NCBI RefSeq assembly: GCF_001046635.1
Contig: NZ_KQ130458.1
Coordinates: 177,615-241,614 of the forward strand
DNA length: 64,000 nucleotides
Source: Novosphingobium barchaimii LL02
GTDB lineage: Bacteria; Pseudomonadota; Alphaproteobacteria; Sphingomonadales; Sphingomonadaceae
Direction of reading: 5' to 3'
The translations under genes were made by a program, and so were the position numbers. This document shows positions 7,115 to 16,389 of this stretch, piece after piece. Position 1 is the first letter of the stretch. Each line of letters begins with the position of its first letter. The notes beneath the pieces are model-generated. The model had not been told where the DNA came from. It did no database searches and worked only from the letters and a program-made list of their open reading frames with translations.

Positions 7115-9649
7115 TTAGAAACGGAAGCTGGTCTTTACTCCGTAGGTGCGTGGCATGGCCGCATACCGAACCGCCGTATCGTACAGGAACGCTACGTTGT
7201 TCCAGTAATATTCGTTGGTCAGATTCTTCACCCAGAACTGGACCTGCCATGCATTGTCCGCATCCTGAAGTGCAATGCGAGCATCAACGGTGGTAAACGG
7301 CTTGATGTAGGTTACCGCCTTCGTCACCGCATCATGACCGATCGCAGCCTGCGTGCTGCTGTTATAGGTCAGGCTGGCACCCAAATTCACTGCCAGGCTG
7401 GCGCCAAGCGGAACGGTATAGTCGGCGTTTGCACTCGCATTCCATTTCGGAGCGAATGGCACCCGGTCGCCGGCAAAGTCAGTAAATACCCCGTCGGAAT
7501 TCAGACCGGAGTATTTTTTGATCTTCGCGTCGACATAGGTCACCGCGCCACTGAGGTTGAGGCCATCGACCGGCCGCCATACGATGGCCAGCTCACCGCC
7601 CTTGACGGTGGACTTAGGCACGTTGTCGAGTGCGAACGCGATGCCGAAAGGCGGCTGATCGAAGAAGCCCATCAGCTGCTTGTTGCGGTAGTCATAGTAG
7701 AAGCCAGCACCGGTGAGCAGCACCGAGCGGTCGAACAGCTCCTGCTTGAAACCCGCTTCGTAGGCAATGACCGATTCCTGAACGACCGGACGATATTGAC
7801 TGACAGTCGCCGCCGAAATCGTTGGGAAGCTGCCTGCCTTATAGCCCTTGGTCACGTTCGCGTAAAATAGCGAACCAGCCACCGGCTTGAAGTCGACGCC
7901 AACCTTCCAGGACAGATTATCCTCATTGAGGTTGGTATCGCCGAGGATGCTCTCAAAGGCATCCGGCCGTTGCCCATTCTCTACACCGATAAGTGGATTG
8001 CCGTTGGCATCCGTCAGCGGGTCGATCGCACTGGTGCAGTCACCCGGCTGCAGGGGGGTCGATGCTCCCAGGCCCACCAGGGATCTGGCGAACGTGTGGA
8101 TAATGTCGAACAGCCTGCGCCGGGCGTCGTCGCCATGTATCGGGTCGAAATTATCATCAAAGGTGCAGCCGACGAAATGGCGCTTGCTGTTCGTATAGCG
8201 AAGGCCACCCTTCACCGTGATGGTGTCTGTCACATCGAAATCGACGTTTCCAAAGAACGCATAATTTTCGATCGTCTGCCGGCTGAAATCCGATCCTCTG
8301 GAAAATGGCACCGGCAGCAAAGTGCTCGTCCCGTCTATCTGAGAGAAATTCGAGACGATGCTATCTCCATTGGAAATCTTGCTTAGCTCATAGACTTTGC
8401 TGTGCTGATAATTAGCACCGACGGTGACCCGCATGCGCGATGCGGCGTCGTTCGACAGGCGCAATTCCTGGTTGAAGTCACGAATATATCCGTCGTTGGC
8501 GACATAATCATAGTCTTGCACCGCAGTGCCGTCATCCGCCGCCCGGCTATTACGCTTATAGTCCGAATAAGAAGTGATCGAGGTCAGGGTCAGATTATCG
8601 GTCACGTCATAGTCGGTACGCAGCGCGGCATTATACATTCTGTCGTCACGGAAAGGTTCAGCATCCGCGGACCAATCGGCGGCGCGCGCCTTGCGCGGCG
8701 CATATGGCGTCACCAATGTACCCGTTTCGAAATTATAAAGCTGAGGGCTCAAAAATTGCTCCTGCCCCGCCGTGGCAGGACGCAGGAAGATGTACTGCCC
8801 GATCTGCGGCTCGCTGCCGTCATGCCAACCACTCAGGCTGGCCATGAAACTGAGTCTATCGGTGGGCTTCCAGTCTAGAGTGATACGGCCAGCGAATTCC
8901 CGCCGCTTCCCGAACTCGTCACCTGGACGAGAGAAGTAATTTTTCTGCCACGATCCCGCATAAGTGCTGCGGCCAGCGAGCCGTATATTGAGCGTGTCGG
9001 TCACAGGTCCACTGATGAAAGCTTCGCCTTCAACCGTGCTAAATCGTCCATAGCCAAGGCTGAACCCGCTCGTCAGAGTGTCGGTCGGCTTGTTGGCGAT
9101 GTAGTTGATCGCGCCGCCGGTGGAATTCTGGCCGAACAGAATGCCCTGCGGACCTTTCAGTACCTCAACACGCTCCATGTCCAAACCGACCCCGATGCCG
9201 GGCAGCGCGGAGAAGCTGAGAGGCGCCTGGTCGACATAAACGCTAACCGCAGGCGATGCCGCCAGAGCGGTATCGAAATAGCCGACGCCACGCAGCGTGA
9301 ACACCGGGGTGCCGAATGCCGACCGCGCATAGGTCAGACCCGGGACGGCCTTGGTCAAATCCTGGACGCTGCTGATACCCTGCTTGACGAGCTGATCGCC
9401 ACTGACCGCCGCAATCGTGAGGCCGACCTTGTTGATCGATTCAGCGCGCTTGCTGGCGGTGACGATGATCTCGCCGGCACCCAGACTTTCACTCTGCGGC
9501 GCTTCGGCGGCTGCGGATTGGGCAGCAGGCTGCTCCGCCGGAGCCTCGCTCTGGGCGAATGCGGGCGAACAGAAGCAAAGAAGCGCGACGCCCGATGCGT
9601 ATAAGTTAATGCCGTGCCGTTTCGTTGTGCTTTCTGGTCTGACAATCAT
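7115..9649 (-). CDS. TonB-dependent outer-membrane receptor
   Basis: Outer-membrane active transporter of 844 aa energised by TonB-ExbBD. A signal peptide (LYASGVALLCFCSPAFAQS) precedes a TonB-box-like stretch (GEIIVTASKRAES). The plug domain follows, with VERVEVLKG-type MERVEVLKGPQGILFGQNSTGGAINYI near residue 175. The beta-barrel fills the rest and ends in an aromatic residue (KTSFRF). A GGAGGG ribosome site favours the second of two nearby ATGs (9649). It lies downstream of the acyl-CoA ligase/E1/lipoyl genes on the same strand and is a likely importer of the hydrophobic substrate (inference). A truncated homologue with the same plug motifs is at 28604. Confidence 0.9.
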   Translation of the reverse strand: MIVRPESTTKRHGINLYASGVALLCFCSPAFAQSEAPAEQPAAQSAAAEAPQSESLGAGEIIVTASKRAESINKVGLTIAAVSGDQLVKQGISSVQDLTKAVPGLTYARSAFGTPVFTLRGVGYFDTALAASPAVSVYVDQAPLSFSALPGIGVGLDMERVEVLKGPQGILFGQNSTGGAINYIANKPTDTLTSGFSLGYGRFSTVEGEAFISGPVTDTLNIRLAGRSTYAGSWQKNYFSRPGDEFGKRREFAGRITLDWKPTDRLSFMASLSGWHDGSEPQIGQYIFLRPATAGQEQFLSPQLYNFETGTLVTPYAPRKARAADWSADAEPFRDDRMYNAALRTDYDVTDNLTLTSITSYSDYKRNSRAADDGTAVQDYDYVANDGYIRDFNQELRLSNDAASRMRVTVGANYQHSKVYELSKISNGDSIVSNFSQIDGTSTLLPVPFSRGSDFSRQTIENYAFFGNVDFDVTDTITVKGGLRYTNSKRHFVGCTFDDNFDPIHGDDARRRLFDIIHTFARSLVGLGASTPLQPGDCTSAIDPLTDANGNPLIGVENGQRPDAFESILGDTNLNEDNLSWKVGVDFKPVAGSLFYANVTKGYKAGSFPTISAATVSQYRPVVQESVIAYEAGFKQELFDRSVLLTGAGFYYDYRNKQLMGFFDQPPFGIAFALDNVPKSTVKGGELAIVWRPVDGLNLSGAVTYVDAKIKKYSGLNSDGVFTDFAGDRVPFAPKWNASANADYTVPLGASLAVNLGASLTYNSSTQAAIGHDAVTKAVTYIKPFTTVDARIALQDADNAWQVQFWVKNLTNEYYWNNVAFLYDTAVRYAAMPRTYGVKTSFRF

Positions 9650-9766
9650 AACCATCCCTCCCTAGATATGACCGAAGTATCGTTTCGCGCTCTTAAACAT
9701 TTTTTCTTCGGTCGCGTTGAAAAACTATCCGTGTCTCCTGCCCACTTCACTCCGGTGTCAGGACAA

Positions 9767-10002
9767 TTATTTCGTTTCTATTCGGCAGACTGCCGCTCCA
9801 ACAGCAGCATCATCACCTTCAGAAACCAATATTTCAATGAGAGTTCCATCGCACGGGGCTTCCACCTCGGACGTCACCTTTTCGGTTTCCACCTCATAAA
9901 GGATGTCACCGAGAGCAAAGTCTGCGCCCAGCTGTACGTGCCAGCGATCGTGCCTTCTTCCATGTTCATGCCAAACATCGGCAACTTAAGCGACATCTTC
10001 AT
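9767..10002 (-). pseudogene. Frameshifted lipoyl-carrier (biotinyl/lipoyl domain) gene
   Basis: The ATG overlaps the E1-beta stop codon (ATGA), giving MKMSLKLPMFGMNMEEGTIA. In that frame the sequence then runs to an early stop. One frame over it continues as WHVQLGADFALGDILYEVE and on through the lipoyl-lysine motif ETEKVTSEVEAP to ICRIETK-like end and TAA at 9767. The total of 236 bp is one base short of a whole number of codons, so a single base is missing between the two halves (or four, giving the more usual TIARW). The intact protein would be a free-standing lipoyl domain of about 78 aa, the swinging-arm substrate of the adjacent E1. A sequencing error is the alternative to a real mutation. 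Confidence 0.75.
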
Positions 10003-10982
10003 GCAACGTCTCCATCGCGTACAGCCGCGCGGATCGCAGCCTCAACCATAGCCTCATCAGGGATCACCGCATTTTCGAGATGGGGCGCGAACGGGATCGC
10101 CACATCCTGCACGGTGACCCGGCGCACGGGACCACGCAACGAAGCAAAACCCTGTTCGGCGACGATAGCGGCAATTTCACTTGCGGCGCTGCATGTAGCA
10201 CGCGCCTCATCGAGGATTACTAGGCGCCCGGTCTTGCGAACCGAGGCCAGGATCAGCTCCTTATCGAGCGGGAAGAGCGTCATCGGATCGACAACTTCGA
10301 CCTCGATCCCCTCTTCGGACAATGTCGCCGCTGCGCGCATTGCATGACGCACCATCACACCGATCGCGACCACCGTGACATCGCGACCCTCGCGCTTCAC
10401 CGATCCCTTGCCGAGCGGCACGACATGATCGCCATCGGGCACTTCTCCTTGCTCGCCGCCGCGGCGGGTGGGCAGCAGGAAGAGGACCGGATTATCCTCA
10501 CGGATGCTGGCCTTCATCAAACCCTTGGCGTCGGCTGGCGTGCTGGGGATCACGACCTTGATGCCGCCAAGGTTCATAACGCCTGGATAGGGTGCATCGG
10601 AATGCTGGGCGCCAGATGAGCGGCCGGCACCTGTAGATGCCAGGTAAACGAGCGGCAGCTTGAGCTGGCCCGCCGTCATATAGCGAAGCTTGGCGGCCTG
10701 GTTCGCGATGGAGTCAAAGCCGGTATAAAGGAAGTTGCCATACATCATGTGGCAGATCGGGCGATAGCCGGCCGCTGCCATCCCAACCGCCATACCGGTC
10801 ATGACAACCTCGGAGATTGGCGTGTTGATCACCCGCTTGCCCCCGAACTTGTCGAAGAGGCCGCGTGTATCGCCGAACAAGCCGATCCTGACATCCTCGC
10901 CATAGAGGATCACACGATCGTCGCGCTCCATTTCTTCATGAAGCGCTTCGTTGACAGCATGGATGAGGCGCCGCTTAGCCAT
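9999..10982 (-). CDS. 2-oxoacid dehydrogenase E1 component, beta subunit
   Basis: Transketolase-like beta subunit of a pyruvate/acetoin/branched-chain dehydrogenase E1, 327 aa from the ATG beginning MAKRRLIHAVNEALHEEM. The frame is open further upstream, but that part overlaps E1-alpha too far. It shows the conserved LYGEDVRIGLFGDTRGL, NTPISEVVMTGMAVGMA and GRSSGAQHSDAPYPG segments of the pyrimidine-binding domain and the C-terminal transketolase domain (VVDPMTLFPLDKE). It overlaps E1-alpha by 8 bp and the lipoyl gene by 4 bp. In such systems E1 decarboxylates a 2-oxoacid with thiamine diphosphate and passes the acyl group to a lipoyl domain. Confidence 0.88.
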   Translation of the reverse strand: MAKRRLIHAVNEALHEEMERDDRVILYGEDVRIGLFGDTRGLFDKFGGKRVINTPISEVVMTGMAVGMAAAGYRPICHMMYGNFLYTGFDSIANQAAKLRYMTAGQLKLPLVYLASTGAGRSSGAQHSDAPYPGVMNLGGIKVVIPSTPADAKGLMKASIREDNPVLFLLPTRRGGEQGEVPDGDHVVPLGKGSVKREGRDVTVVAIGVMVRHAMRAAATLSEEGIEVEVVDPMTLFPLDKELILASVRKTGRLVILDEARATCSAASEIAAIVAEQGFASLRGPVRRVTVQDVAIPFAPHLENAVIPDEAMVEAAIRAAVRDGDVA

Positions 10983-11946
10983 TGGCGAACATATCCTCAA
11001 AAGCACGGGAGACAGGGGGAAGAGGATCATTCAAAGCATCGGTGATGGCGCTTTCGGTAACGCCCTCGACCCTGGCCCGGATAGCGGCCACGTCCTTTTC
11101 CAGATCCTCGGAGACGAGAAATTCTTCCAGCCGGCTAATCGGATCGCGCTGCTTCCAGCTCTCGACTTCTTCCTGGGTGCGATAAGGCGCTGCAAGGAAG
11201 CTTTCTTCGGATTCGACATGAGTCCGCCAGCGATAGGTACGAGCCTCGATGAGCGTGGCCCCTTCGCCTGAGCGCGCCCGCGCAACCGCCTCGCCAACGA
11301 CCCGCCATACGGCGTGGACGTCATTGCCGTCGACCAGCGCGCCGGGCATGCCAAACGGTTCGGCGCGGCGCCAGATATCGCCAGCGTTCACCGTCTCATA
11401 AGGGGAGAATTGAGAAAATCCGTTATTCTCGCAGACCAGCAACAGTGGAAGCTTCCACAGGGCGGCGATGTTCAGCGCCTCGGAAATGACGCCCTGGCTG
11501 GACGCACCGTCACCGAAAAACACCACGGCAACCCGGCCCTCGCCGTCAAGCTGCGCGCCGAGTGCCGCACCGACCGCGAGCCCTACGCCACCGCCGACAA
11601 TGCCGTTGGCGCCCAATATGCCCTTCGAGACGTCGGCAACATGCATCGAGCCGCCCTTGCCGTGGCAAATGCCGGTCTCTTTGCCCATGAGCTCCGCCGC
11701 CATAGCGCGCGGATCTCCGCCCTTCGCCAGGAAGTGACCGTGCCCGCGATGAGTGCTGGCAACCCAGTCGCTGTCGTCAAGATGTGCGCAGACGCCGGTG
11801 GCCACCGCTTCCTGGCCAATATAAAGATGCACATTGCCAGGAAGTTCGCCGGCTTTCCCGAGGTCACCAAGCCGCTCCTCCATCCTGCGGATAAGCAGCA
11901 TGCGCTCAAAAAGCCGTAATGACCGTTGAAGGTCCGGACCATTCAT
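10975..11946 (-). CDS. 2-oxoacid dehydrogenase E1 component, alpha subunit
   Basis: Thiamine-diphosphate-binding alpha subunit, 323 aa. The ThDP motif GDGASSQG...CENN is at about residues 142-172, and the phosphorylation-loop type segment (YRWRTHVESEE) lies further on. Resembles acetoin/pyruvate dehydrogenase E1-alpha. The start overlaps the acyl-CoA ligase stop by 4 bp (ATGA). The pairing with an acyl-CoA ligase and a separate lipoyl carrier rather than a full E2 is unusual; no E2 acyltransferase and no dedicated dihydrolipoamide dehydrogenase are seen nearby. Confidence 0.88.
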   Translation of the reverse strand: MNGPDLQRSLRLFERMLLIRRMEERLGDLGKAGELPGNVHLYIGQEAVATGVCAHLDDSDWVASTHRGHGHFLAKGGDPRAMAAELMGKETGICHGKGGSMHVADVSKGILGANGIVGGGVGLAVGAALGAQLDGEGRVAVVFFGDGASSQGVISEALNIAALWKLPLLLVCENNGFSQFSPYETVNAGDIWRRAEPFGMPGALVDGNDVHAVWRVVGEAVARARSGEGATLIEARTYRWRTHVESEESFLAAPYRTQEEVESWKQRDPISRLEEFLVSEDLEKDVAAIRARVEGVTESAITDALNDPLPPVSRAFEDMFANG

Positions 11947-13586
11947 AAGGACGCCTCCGTGGGCTGAGCCTGCGCAACCAGGCGATCACGCAGGATATTC
12001 TTCTGGACTTTGCCCGAAGCCGTGCGCGGAAACGCGTCGACCATCTCCACGCGCTCCGGCCATTTCTGTCGCGCTAGCCCTTGCTCCCCGAGGAAGCTGC
12101 CAATGTCGGCGACGGAAACGGGCGCATCCGCAATCACATAGGCGCAGACCCCTTCACCCAGCCTTCCATGCGGCATCGCCACCACTGCGACGTCGGTGAT
12201 TGCAGGATAGCGATGCAGCGCATCTTCGATTTCCTGAGGGCTGATATTCTCGCCCCCGCGCACGATAACATCCTTTTTACGGCCGCTCACCGCCAGGAAA
12301 TCGCCAAATTCGATCCGTCCGAGATCACCCGTGCGGAAGAAGCCGTCCTGATCGAACGCATCGTCCGTCAGCGCTTGATCGGTATAGCCCAGCATCACCT
12401 CCGGGCCGCGAACAAGGATCTCTCCTTCCGCCCCCTCGCCCAGCAACGCTCCCGTCGCTTCGTCGATGATCCGCACTTCATTGTTGACGATGCGCCCGTC
12501 CGTGGTCGCGCCAAGCTCAAGCTCTTCGACGCCCCGGACACCCAGCGTGACCGTTGGCGCCTCGCTGCTTCCGAAGGCGCGCGATATGGCGCACCCCGGG
12601 ATCGCCTGCGCCGCCCGGCGCACAAGTTCCGGCGCAACCGGCGCCCCGCCGCAGATAAACAAACGCATCGTGGGGAGCAGAGCCCCGGCCGACACGACCG
12701 TATCCGTAAGTTCCCTGAGGAAGGGAGTTGCGCCAACGCTCATCGTTACGCCGTGCCGCTTGATCAGCTCGACCGCCTCAGAGGCGTCCCATCGCTCCAT
12801 CAACACCGCGGCACAGCCGGTGACGAAACCCATTTCGAGCGCGTAAAGATAGCCGGTTATATGCGTAACCGGCGAGGGCATCAGCACCACATCGCTCGCA
12901 CCAAGGCCCCAATAGTCCCGAGCGGCAAGGAGCTCGGCCATTAAGCTATTGTGGCTGTGCAGAACGCCCTTGGGATGGCTTGTCGTGCCCGATGTATAGA
13001 GCAGCAGCTTGACGGCATTGGGATCGGGATGGCCGCTTGCCACGTCAGGCGCGTTTGAAGCGAGAAGCTCCTCATAACCAAGACAGCCCTCCGCCTCACC
13101 CCGGACGGTAACGATGGTGGCAAGATCGGGAAGGCCCGCCTGAAGCGCGCGCGCCATATTGACATAATCGAAGCCACGGAAGCTCGTCGGCACGAACAGA
13201 ATCTTAGCACGGCCGTCGCGCAGGATGTAGCCGACCTCCGCCTCGCGATAGATTGGGATGATGGGATTGCAGACAAAGCCGCCGATACAACAAGCCAGGT
13301 TGATTACCGCGGTTTCGAGCCAGTTGGGAAGCTGGAAGCTTACCACATCGCCCGGAACTAGGCCACGCGTGGCAAGTACCGCAGCAATCTTTCTTGCCTT
13401 GGTAACAAGATTACCCAGATAAAGCGAGCGATCGCCCTCAATAAATGCGAGCATGTCAGGCTTTTCGATCACCAGACGCGCAGCGATATCGGCGATCGAC
13501 TCATTCCGCCATGCGCCTGAAGCTGTGTAGTTGTCGATCATCGCGTCGTTCAGACGGGTGATCCAACCGCTCACGTCCTTTCGCAC
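11943..13586 (-). CDS. Acyl-CoA synthetase (AMP-binding, class I adenylate-forming)
   Basis: ATP-dependent acid-CoA ligase of about 547 aa. The P-loop LLYTSGTTSHPKG is around residue 190, the adenine motif and FRTGDLGRIEFGDFLAVSGR follow, then GRKKDVIVRGGENISPQEIE, and the C-terminal catalytic Lys is in RTASGKVQK. The domain order and length fit medium/long-chain or cyclohexanecarboxylate-type ligases. A GTG at 13586 preceded by GAGGGG is the best start; the frame is open to 13613. It leads the operon ligase, E1-alpha, E1-beta, lipoyl carrier, with 4-8 bp overlaps. A TetR-type operator lies about 190 bp upstream. The acid it activates is unknown. Confidence 0.86.
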   Translation of the reverse strand: MRKDVSGWITRLNDAMIDNYTASGAWRNESIADIAARLVIEKPDMLAFIEGDRSLYLGNLVTKARKIAAVLATRGLVPGDVVSFQLPNWLETAVINLACCIGGFVCNPIIPIYREAEVGYILRDGRAKILFVPTSFRGFDYVNMARALQAGLPDLATIVTVRGEAEGCLGYEELLASNAPDVASGHPDPNAVKLLLYTSGTTSHPKGVLHSHNSLMAELLAARDYWGLGASDVVLMPSPVTHITGYLYALEMGFVTGCAAVLMERWDASEAVELIKRHGVTMSVGATPFLRELTDTVVSAGALLPTMRLFICGGAPVAPELVRRAAQAIPGCAISRAFGSSEAPTVTLGVRGVEELELGATTDGRIVNNEVRIIDEATGALLGEGAEGEILVRGPEVMLGYTDQALTDDAFDQDGFFRTGDLGRIEFGDFLAVSGRKKDVIVRGGENISPQEIEDALHRYPAITDVAVVAMPHGRLGEGVCAYVIADAPVSVADIGSFLGEQGLARQKWPERVEMVDAFPRTASGKVQKNILRDRLVAQAQPTEASL

Positions 13587-13777
13587 GTCTATCCCCTCAC
13601 TCGCGAAACACACCGACCACGAGCTTTCCCGATTCGTCTTCCGTACATGGGAAACTAGCCTGCCAACCCGCTCACGCAGGCCCCTGGCAGCATCCGATCC
13701 ATCCGTTCAGCATTTCCGGCCGGATGGCCCCAACTTGCACGGCGCTTATCGTCTCTGCGTCTGTTTGAAACTTTAGG

Positions 13778-13791
13778 TCACCGTTTGGTCA
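13778..13791. promoter_or_regulatory. Putative TetR operator, site 4 (before acyl-CoA ligase operon)
   Basis: TCACCGTTTGGTCA, with core ACC-GTT-TGGT, matches the regulon dyad with one changed arm base. It lies in the 278-bp stretch between the ligase start and IS6100 copy 2, which otherwise contains no gene. Confidence 0.55.
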
Positions 13792-13846
13792 TTTGTCAAT
13801 AGCCCTATGCGCCACAAACATCGCCAAAAAGAAGCTACGTAACGAC

Positions 13847-13864
13847 CAATTCCCAACTCCTGCC
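13847..13864 (+). repeat. 18-bp inverted flank shared with IS6100 copy 3
   Basis: The 18 bp directly left of IS6100 copy 2 (CAATTCCCAACTCCTGCC) are the exact reverse complement of the 18 bp directly left of copy 3 (17330-17347). Such an inverted duplicated flank is what intramolecular replicative transposition leaves when it inverts the DNA between old and new IS copies, except that IS6-family duplications are normally 8 bp. Confidence 0.85.
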
Positions 13865-14744
13865 GGCTCTGTTGCAAAAATCGTGAAGCTTGAGCATGCT
13901 TGGCGGAGATTGGACGGACGGAACGATGACGGATTTCAAGTGGCGCCATTTCCAGGGTGATGTGATCCTGTGGGCGGTGCGCTGGTATTGTCGCTATCCG
14001 ATCAGCTATCGCGACCTTGAGGAAATGCTGGCGGAACGCGGCATTTCGGTCGACCATACGACGATCTATCGCTGGGTCCAGTGCTACGCCCCGGAGATGG
14101 AGAAGCGGCTGCGCTGGTTCTGGCGGCGTGGCTTTGATCCGAGCTGGCGCCTGGATGAAACCTACGTCAAGGTGCGGGGCAAGTGGACCTACCTGTACCG
14201 GGCAGTCGACAAGCGGGGCGACACGATCGATTTCTACCTGTCGCCGACCCGCAGCGCCAAGGCAGCGAAGCGGTTCCTGGGCAAGGCCCTGCGAGGCCTG
14301 AAGCACTGGGAAAAGCCTGCCACGCTCAATACCGACAAAGCGCCGAGCTATGGTGCAGCGATCACCGAATTGAAGCGCGAAGGAAAGCTGGACCGGGAGA
14401 CGGCCCACCGGCAGGTGAAGTATCTCAATAACGTGATCGAGGCCGATCACGGAAAGCTCAAGATACTGATCAAGCCGGTGCGCGGTTTCAAATCGATCCC
14501 CACGGCCTATGCCACGATCAAGGGATTCGAAGTCATGCGAGCCCTGCGCAAAGGACAGGCTCGCCCCTGGTGCCTGCAGCCCGGCATCAGGGGCGAGGTG
14601 CGCCTTGTGGAGAGAGCTTTTGGCATTGGGCCCTCGGCGCTGACGGAGGCCATGGGCATGCTCAACCACCATTTCGCAGCAGCCGCCTGATCGGCGCAGA
14701 GCGACAGCCTACCTCTGACTGCCGCCAATCTTTGCAACAGAGCC
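13865..14744 (+). mobile_element. IS6100 copy 2 (complete, 880 bp)
   Basis: Bounded by GGCTCTGTTGCAAA at 13865 and TTTGCAACAGAGCC at 14744. The left flank CTCCTGCC and right flank ATTGAGCT do not match, so there is no target duplication. The right end cuts into an SDR gene. The orientation is opposite to copies 1 and 3. Confidence 0.97.
13926..14690 (+). CDS. tnpA: IS6100 transposase, copy 2
   Basis: 254-aa IS6-family DDE transposase identical to the copy at 29-793. An in-frame upstream ATG at 13890 would add 12 residues. Confidence 0.95.
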   Translation: MTDFKWRHFQGDVILWAVRWYCRYPISYRDLEEMLAERGISVDHTTIYRWVQCYAPEMEKRLRWFWRRGFDPSWRLDETYVKVRGKWTYLYRAVDKRGDTIDFYLSPTRSAKAAKRFLGKALRGLKHWEKPATLNTDKAPSYGAAITELKREGKLDRETAHRQVKYLNNVIEADHGKLKILIKPVRGFKSIPTAYATIKGFEVMRALRKGQARPWCLQPGIRGEVRLVERAFGIGPSALTEAMGMLNHHFAAAA

Positions 14745-15181
14745 ATTGAGCTTATGTTGATAATGCTGCCTCGCCCAAGAGGGGCCATGCGGCGGGCAAC
14801 GGCCTGGCCGACGCGCCAGACGCCGGTCAGGTTGGTATCGAGAACCTGTGCCCAATCTTGTTCCGTCATATCGAGAAAAGGCGCGGTCGCCGCGACGCCG
14901 GCATTGTTGACAAGGATCTGGATCGGGCCGAGCTCGTCCTCGATCCGTGCGACGGCCGCATCAACGCTGGCCCGATCGGTAACATCGAGCGCTACGGCAA
15001 GTGCTTTGCCGCCTTGGTCGGTAATCGCCTTTGCCGTGTCCGCGACCCGGTCGATGCTGCGCGCCGCGAGGGCGACATGTGCGCCGTTCGCCGCGAGCAG
15101 CAGTCCGAAATGGCGCCCAAGACCGCTCGATGCGCCGGTCACCAATGCGATACGGTCCTGGAGAGGATATACTTCGGACAT
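14745..15181 (-). pseudogene. SDR family oxidoreductase, C-terminus removed by IS6100
   Basis: The N-terminal 145 or so residues of a classical SDR: ALVTGASSGLGRHFG cofactor motif, the NNAG motif in ILVNNAGVAAT, DTNLTGVWRVGQAVA, and the start of the Ser-containing strand GSIINISS. IS6100 copy 2 begins right there, so the catalytic Tyr-x-x-x-Lys and the C-terminus are missing and the enzyme is dead. The start used follows AGGA. It is preceded on the same strand by an alpha/beta hydrolase (72 bp upstream) and formed one transcription unit with it. Confidence 0.85.
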
Positions 15182-15253
15182 GATCACCGGTCCTGTTTTC
15201 CGCAGAGGATATCTCTTTGGCTACCCCGCAGGCGGCCGTGAAAAGCGTTCGCC

Positions 15254-16168
15254 TTAGCGGAGCGTCTCGTTGAGCCACCTCAGTCCCGCCTCGGCGGCCA
15301 TCATGCCTCTCGCCTTGTCGGAATAGAGCGTTATGTGGGTCGTGTGCGGCAACACCACAAGTTCCTTGCGGGGGCAAGGAATGGCATTGAACGTATCGAT
15401 TTCAAGATCCCATAGGGTAATATCGTCCCCTTCGGCAACCACCATCATGACAGGTGTGTTGATGACGCGACCAACAAAGCTGTTCACATTGTAATTTAGG
15501 AGCAATTCGACCGATTCGACAGTGCTCTTGTTCTGATAGAGCGGCGCGTCATTTTTCTTGATCTCGTTAAAGACAATTTCCGCTTCCGGCACCGGCCAGC
15601 AAGGAATGTCATTGACGTAATCAATGGTGGCGTGCGGCAAATAGAGTTGCTCACCGGGCTTTTCATAACGTAGCGCGCGATCATCGGCGATCAGCTTCAG
15701 AAGTTGGCGCCAGCCGTTTACGCCATGGATACGACGCATATTCTCATATCCGTCGATAACGGGAACATGGCTGATGACCGTTTTCACCCGCTCGTCGATC
15801 GCTGCAAGGATGATGACATGGCCGCCGGAATAGGAAATGCCCCAGGCCCCGATCTTGTCGGGGTCGACCGCAGGGTGGCGCTCGAGGAAGCTGATGGCGT
15901 TCTGATAATCCCGGATCTGCGCCCAGGGATCCAGATGCTGGCGATTGTCGCCGCCACTGACCCCGAGGTTGCGATAGTCGATGATGAGCGCGTTAAAGCC
16001 ATTTTCAGCGAACTTCTGCGCATAGGTCGGCATCGTGACCTCACGCACATAGCACCAGCCGCCAGCGAGCACGACAGTGGGCCGACGCCCGCCTTCGTCG
16101 GGTGTGTAGAGCCAACCCCGAACAGTATCACCTTCGGACTGGAACTCTACGTCGAGCCTCTGCACCAT
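15254..16168 (-). CDS. Alpha/beta hydrolase (dienelactone-hydrolase/peptidase S15-like)
   Basis: 304-aa cytoplasmic hydrolase without a signal peptide. The oxyanion-strand region TVVLAGGWCYV, the nucleophile elbow GISYSGG (Ser near residue 130), the acid Asp in VAEGDDITLWD and the His in LPHTTHITLYSD make a full triad. A good ribosome site (GGAGGGCAAGGG) precedes the ATG. It may hydrolyse an ester, lactone or a C-C bond of a pathway intermediate; the family does not reveal which. A TetR-type operator lies 90 bp upstream, and TetR itself lies farther upstream on the same strand. Confidence 0.82.
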   Translation of the reverse strand: MVQRLDVEFQSEGDTVRGWLYTPDEGGRRPTVVLAGGWCYVREVTMPTYAQKFAENGFNALIIDYRNLGVSGGDNRQHLDPWAQIRDYQNAISFLERHPAVDPDKIGAWGISYSGGHVIILAAIDERVKTVISHVPVIDGYENMRRIHGVNGWRQLLKLIADDRALRYEKPGEQLYLPHATIDYVNDIPCWPVPEAEIVFNEIKKNDAPLYQNKSTVESVELLLNYNVNSFVGRVINTPVMMVVAEGDDITLWDLEIDTFNAIPCPRKELVVLPHTTHITLYSDKARGMMAAEAGLRWLNETLR

Positions 16169-16257
16169 TACCCTTGCCCTCCCTCGCTTAATTAGAGCCG
16201 CGGCCGGACGGTCGCGCCGTGGCGCCCATCCTCATCGCTATCATTGCCCTAACTAAG

Positions 16258-16271
16258 TGACCAACTGGTAA
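16258..16271. promoter_or_regulatory. Putative TetR operator, site 5 (before hydrolase)
   Basis: TGACCAACTGGTAA fits TKACCANNTGGTMA at every position and lies in the 221-bp gap between hydrolase and TetR genes. Confidence 0.65.
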
Positions 16272-16389
16272 CGTGTCAAGATAGCTTCTCTGCGCCTCCA
16301 GAGCTTGGCACCCGATATGCATGGGCCTCGGCCCAATGGGGCCGAGGCCGTGCCGTTAACTTATTTGAAAGCAGGAAGTTTTGCCGGGT

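Noticed and set aside
13865-14744. IS6100 pairs as simple composite transposons with target duplications
   Set aside because: No pair of outer flanks in the window forms a matching 8-bp duplication; the only shared flank is the 18-bp inverted one between copies 2 and 3.
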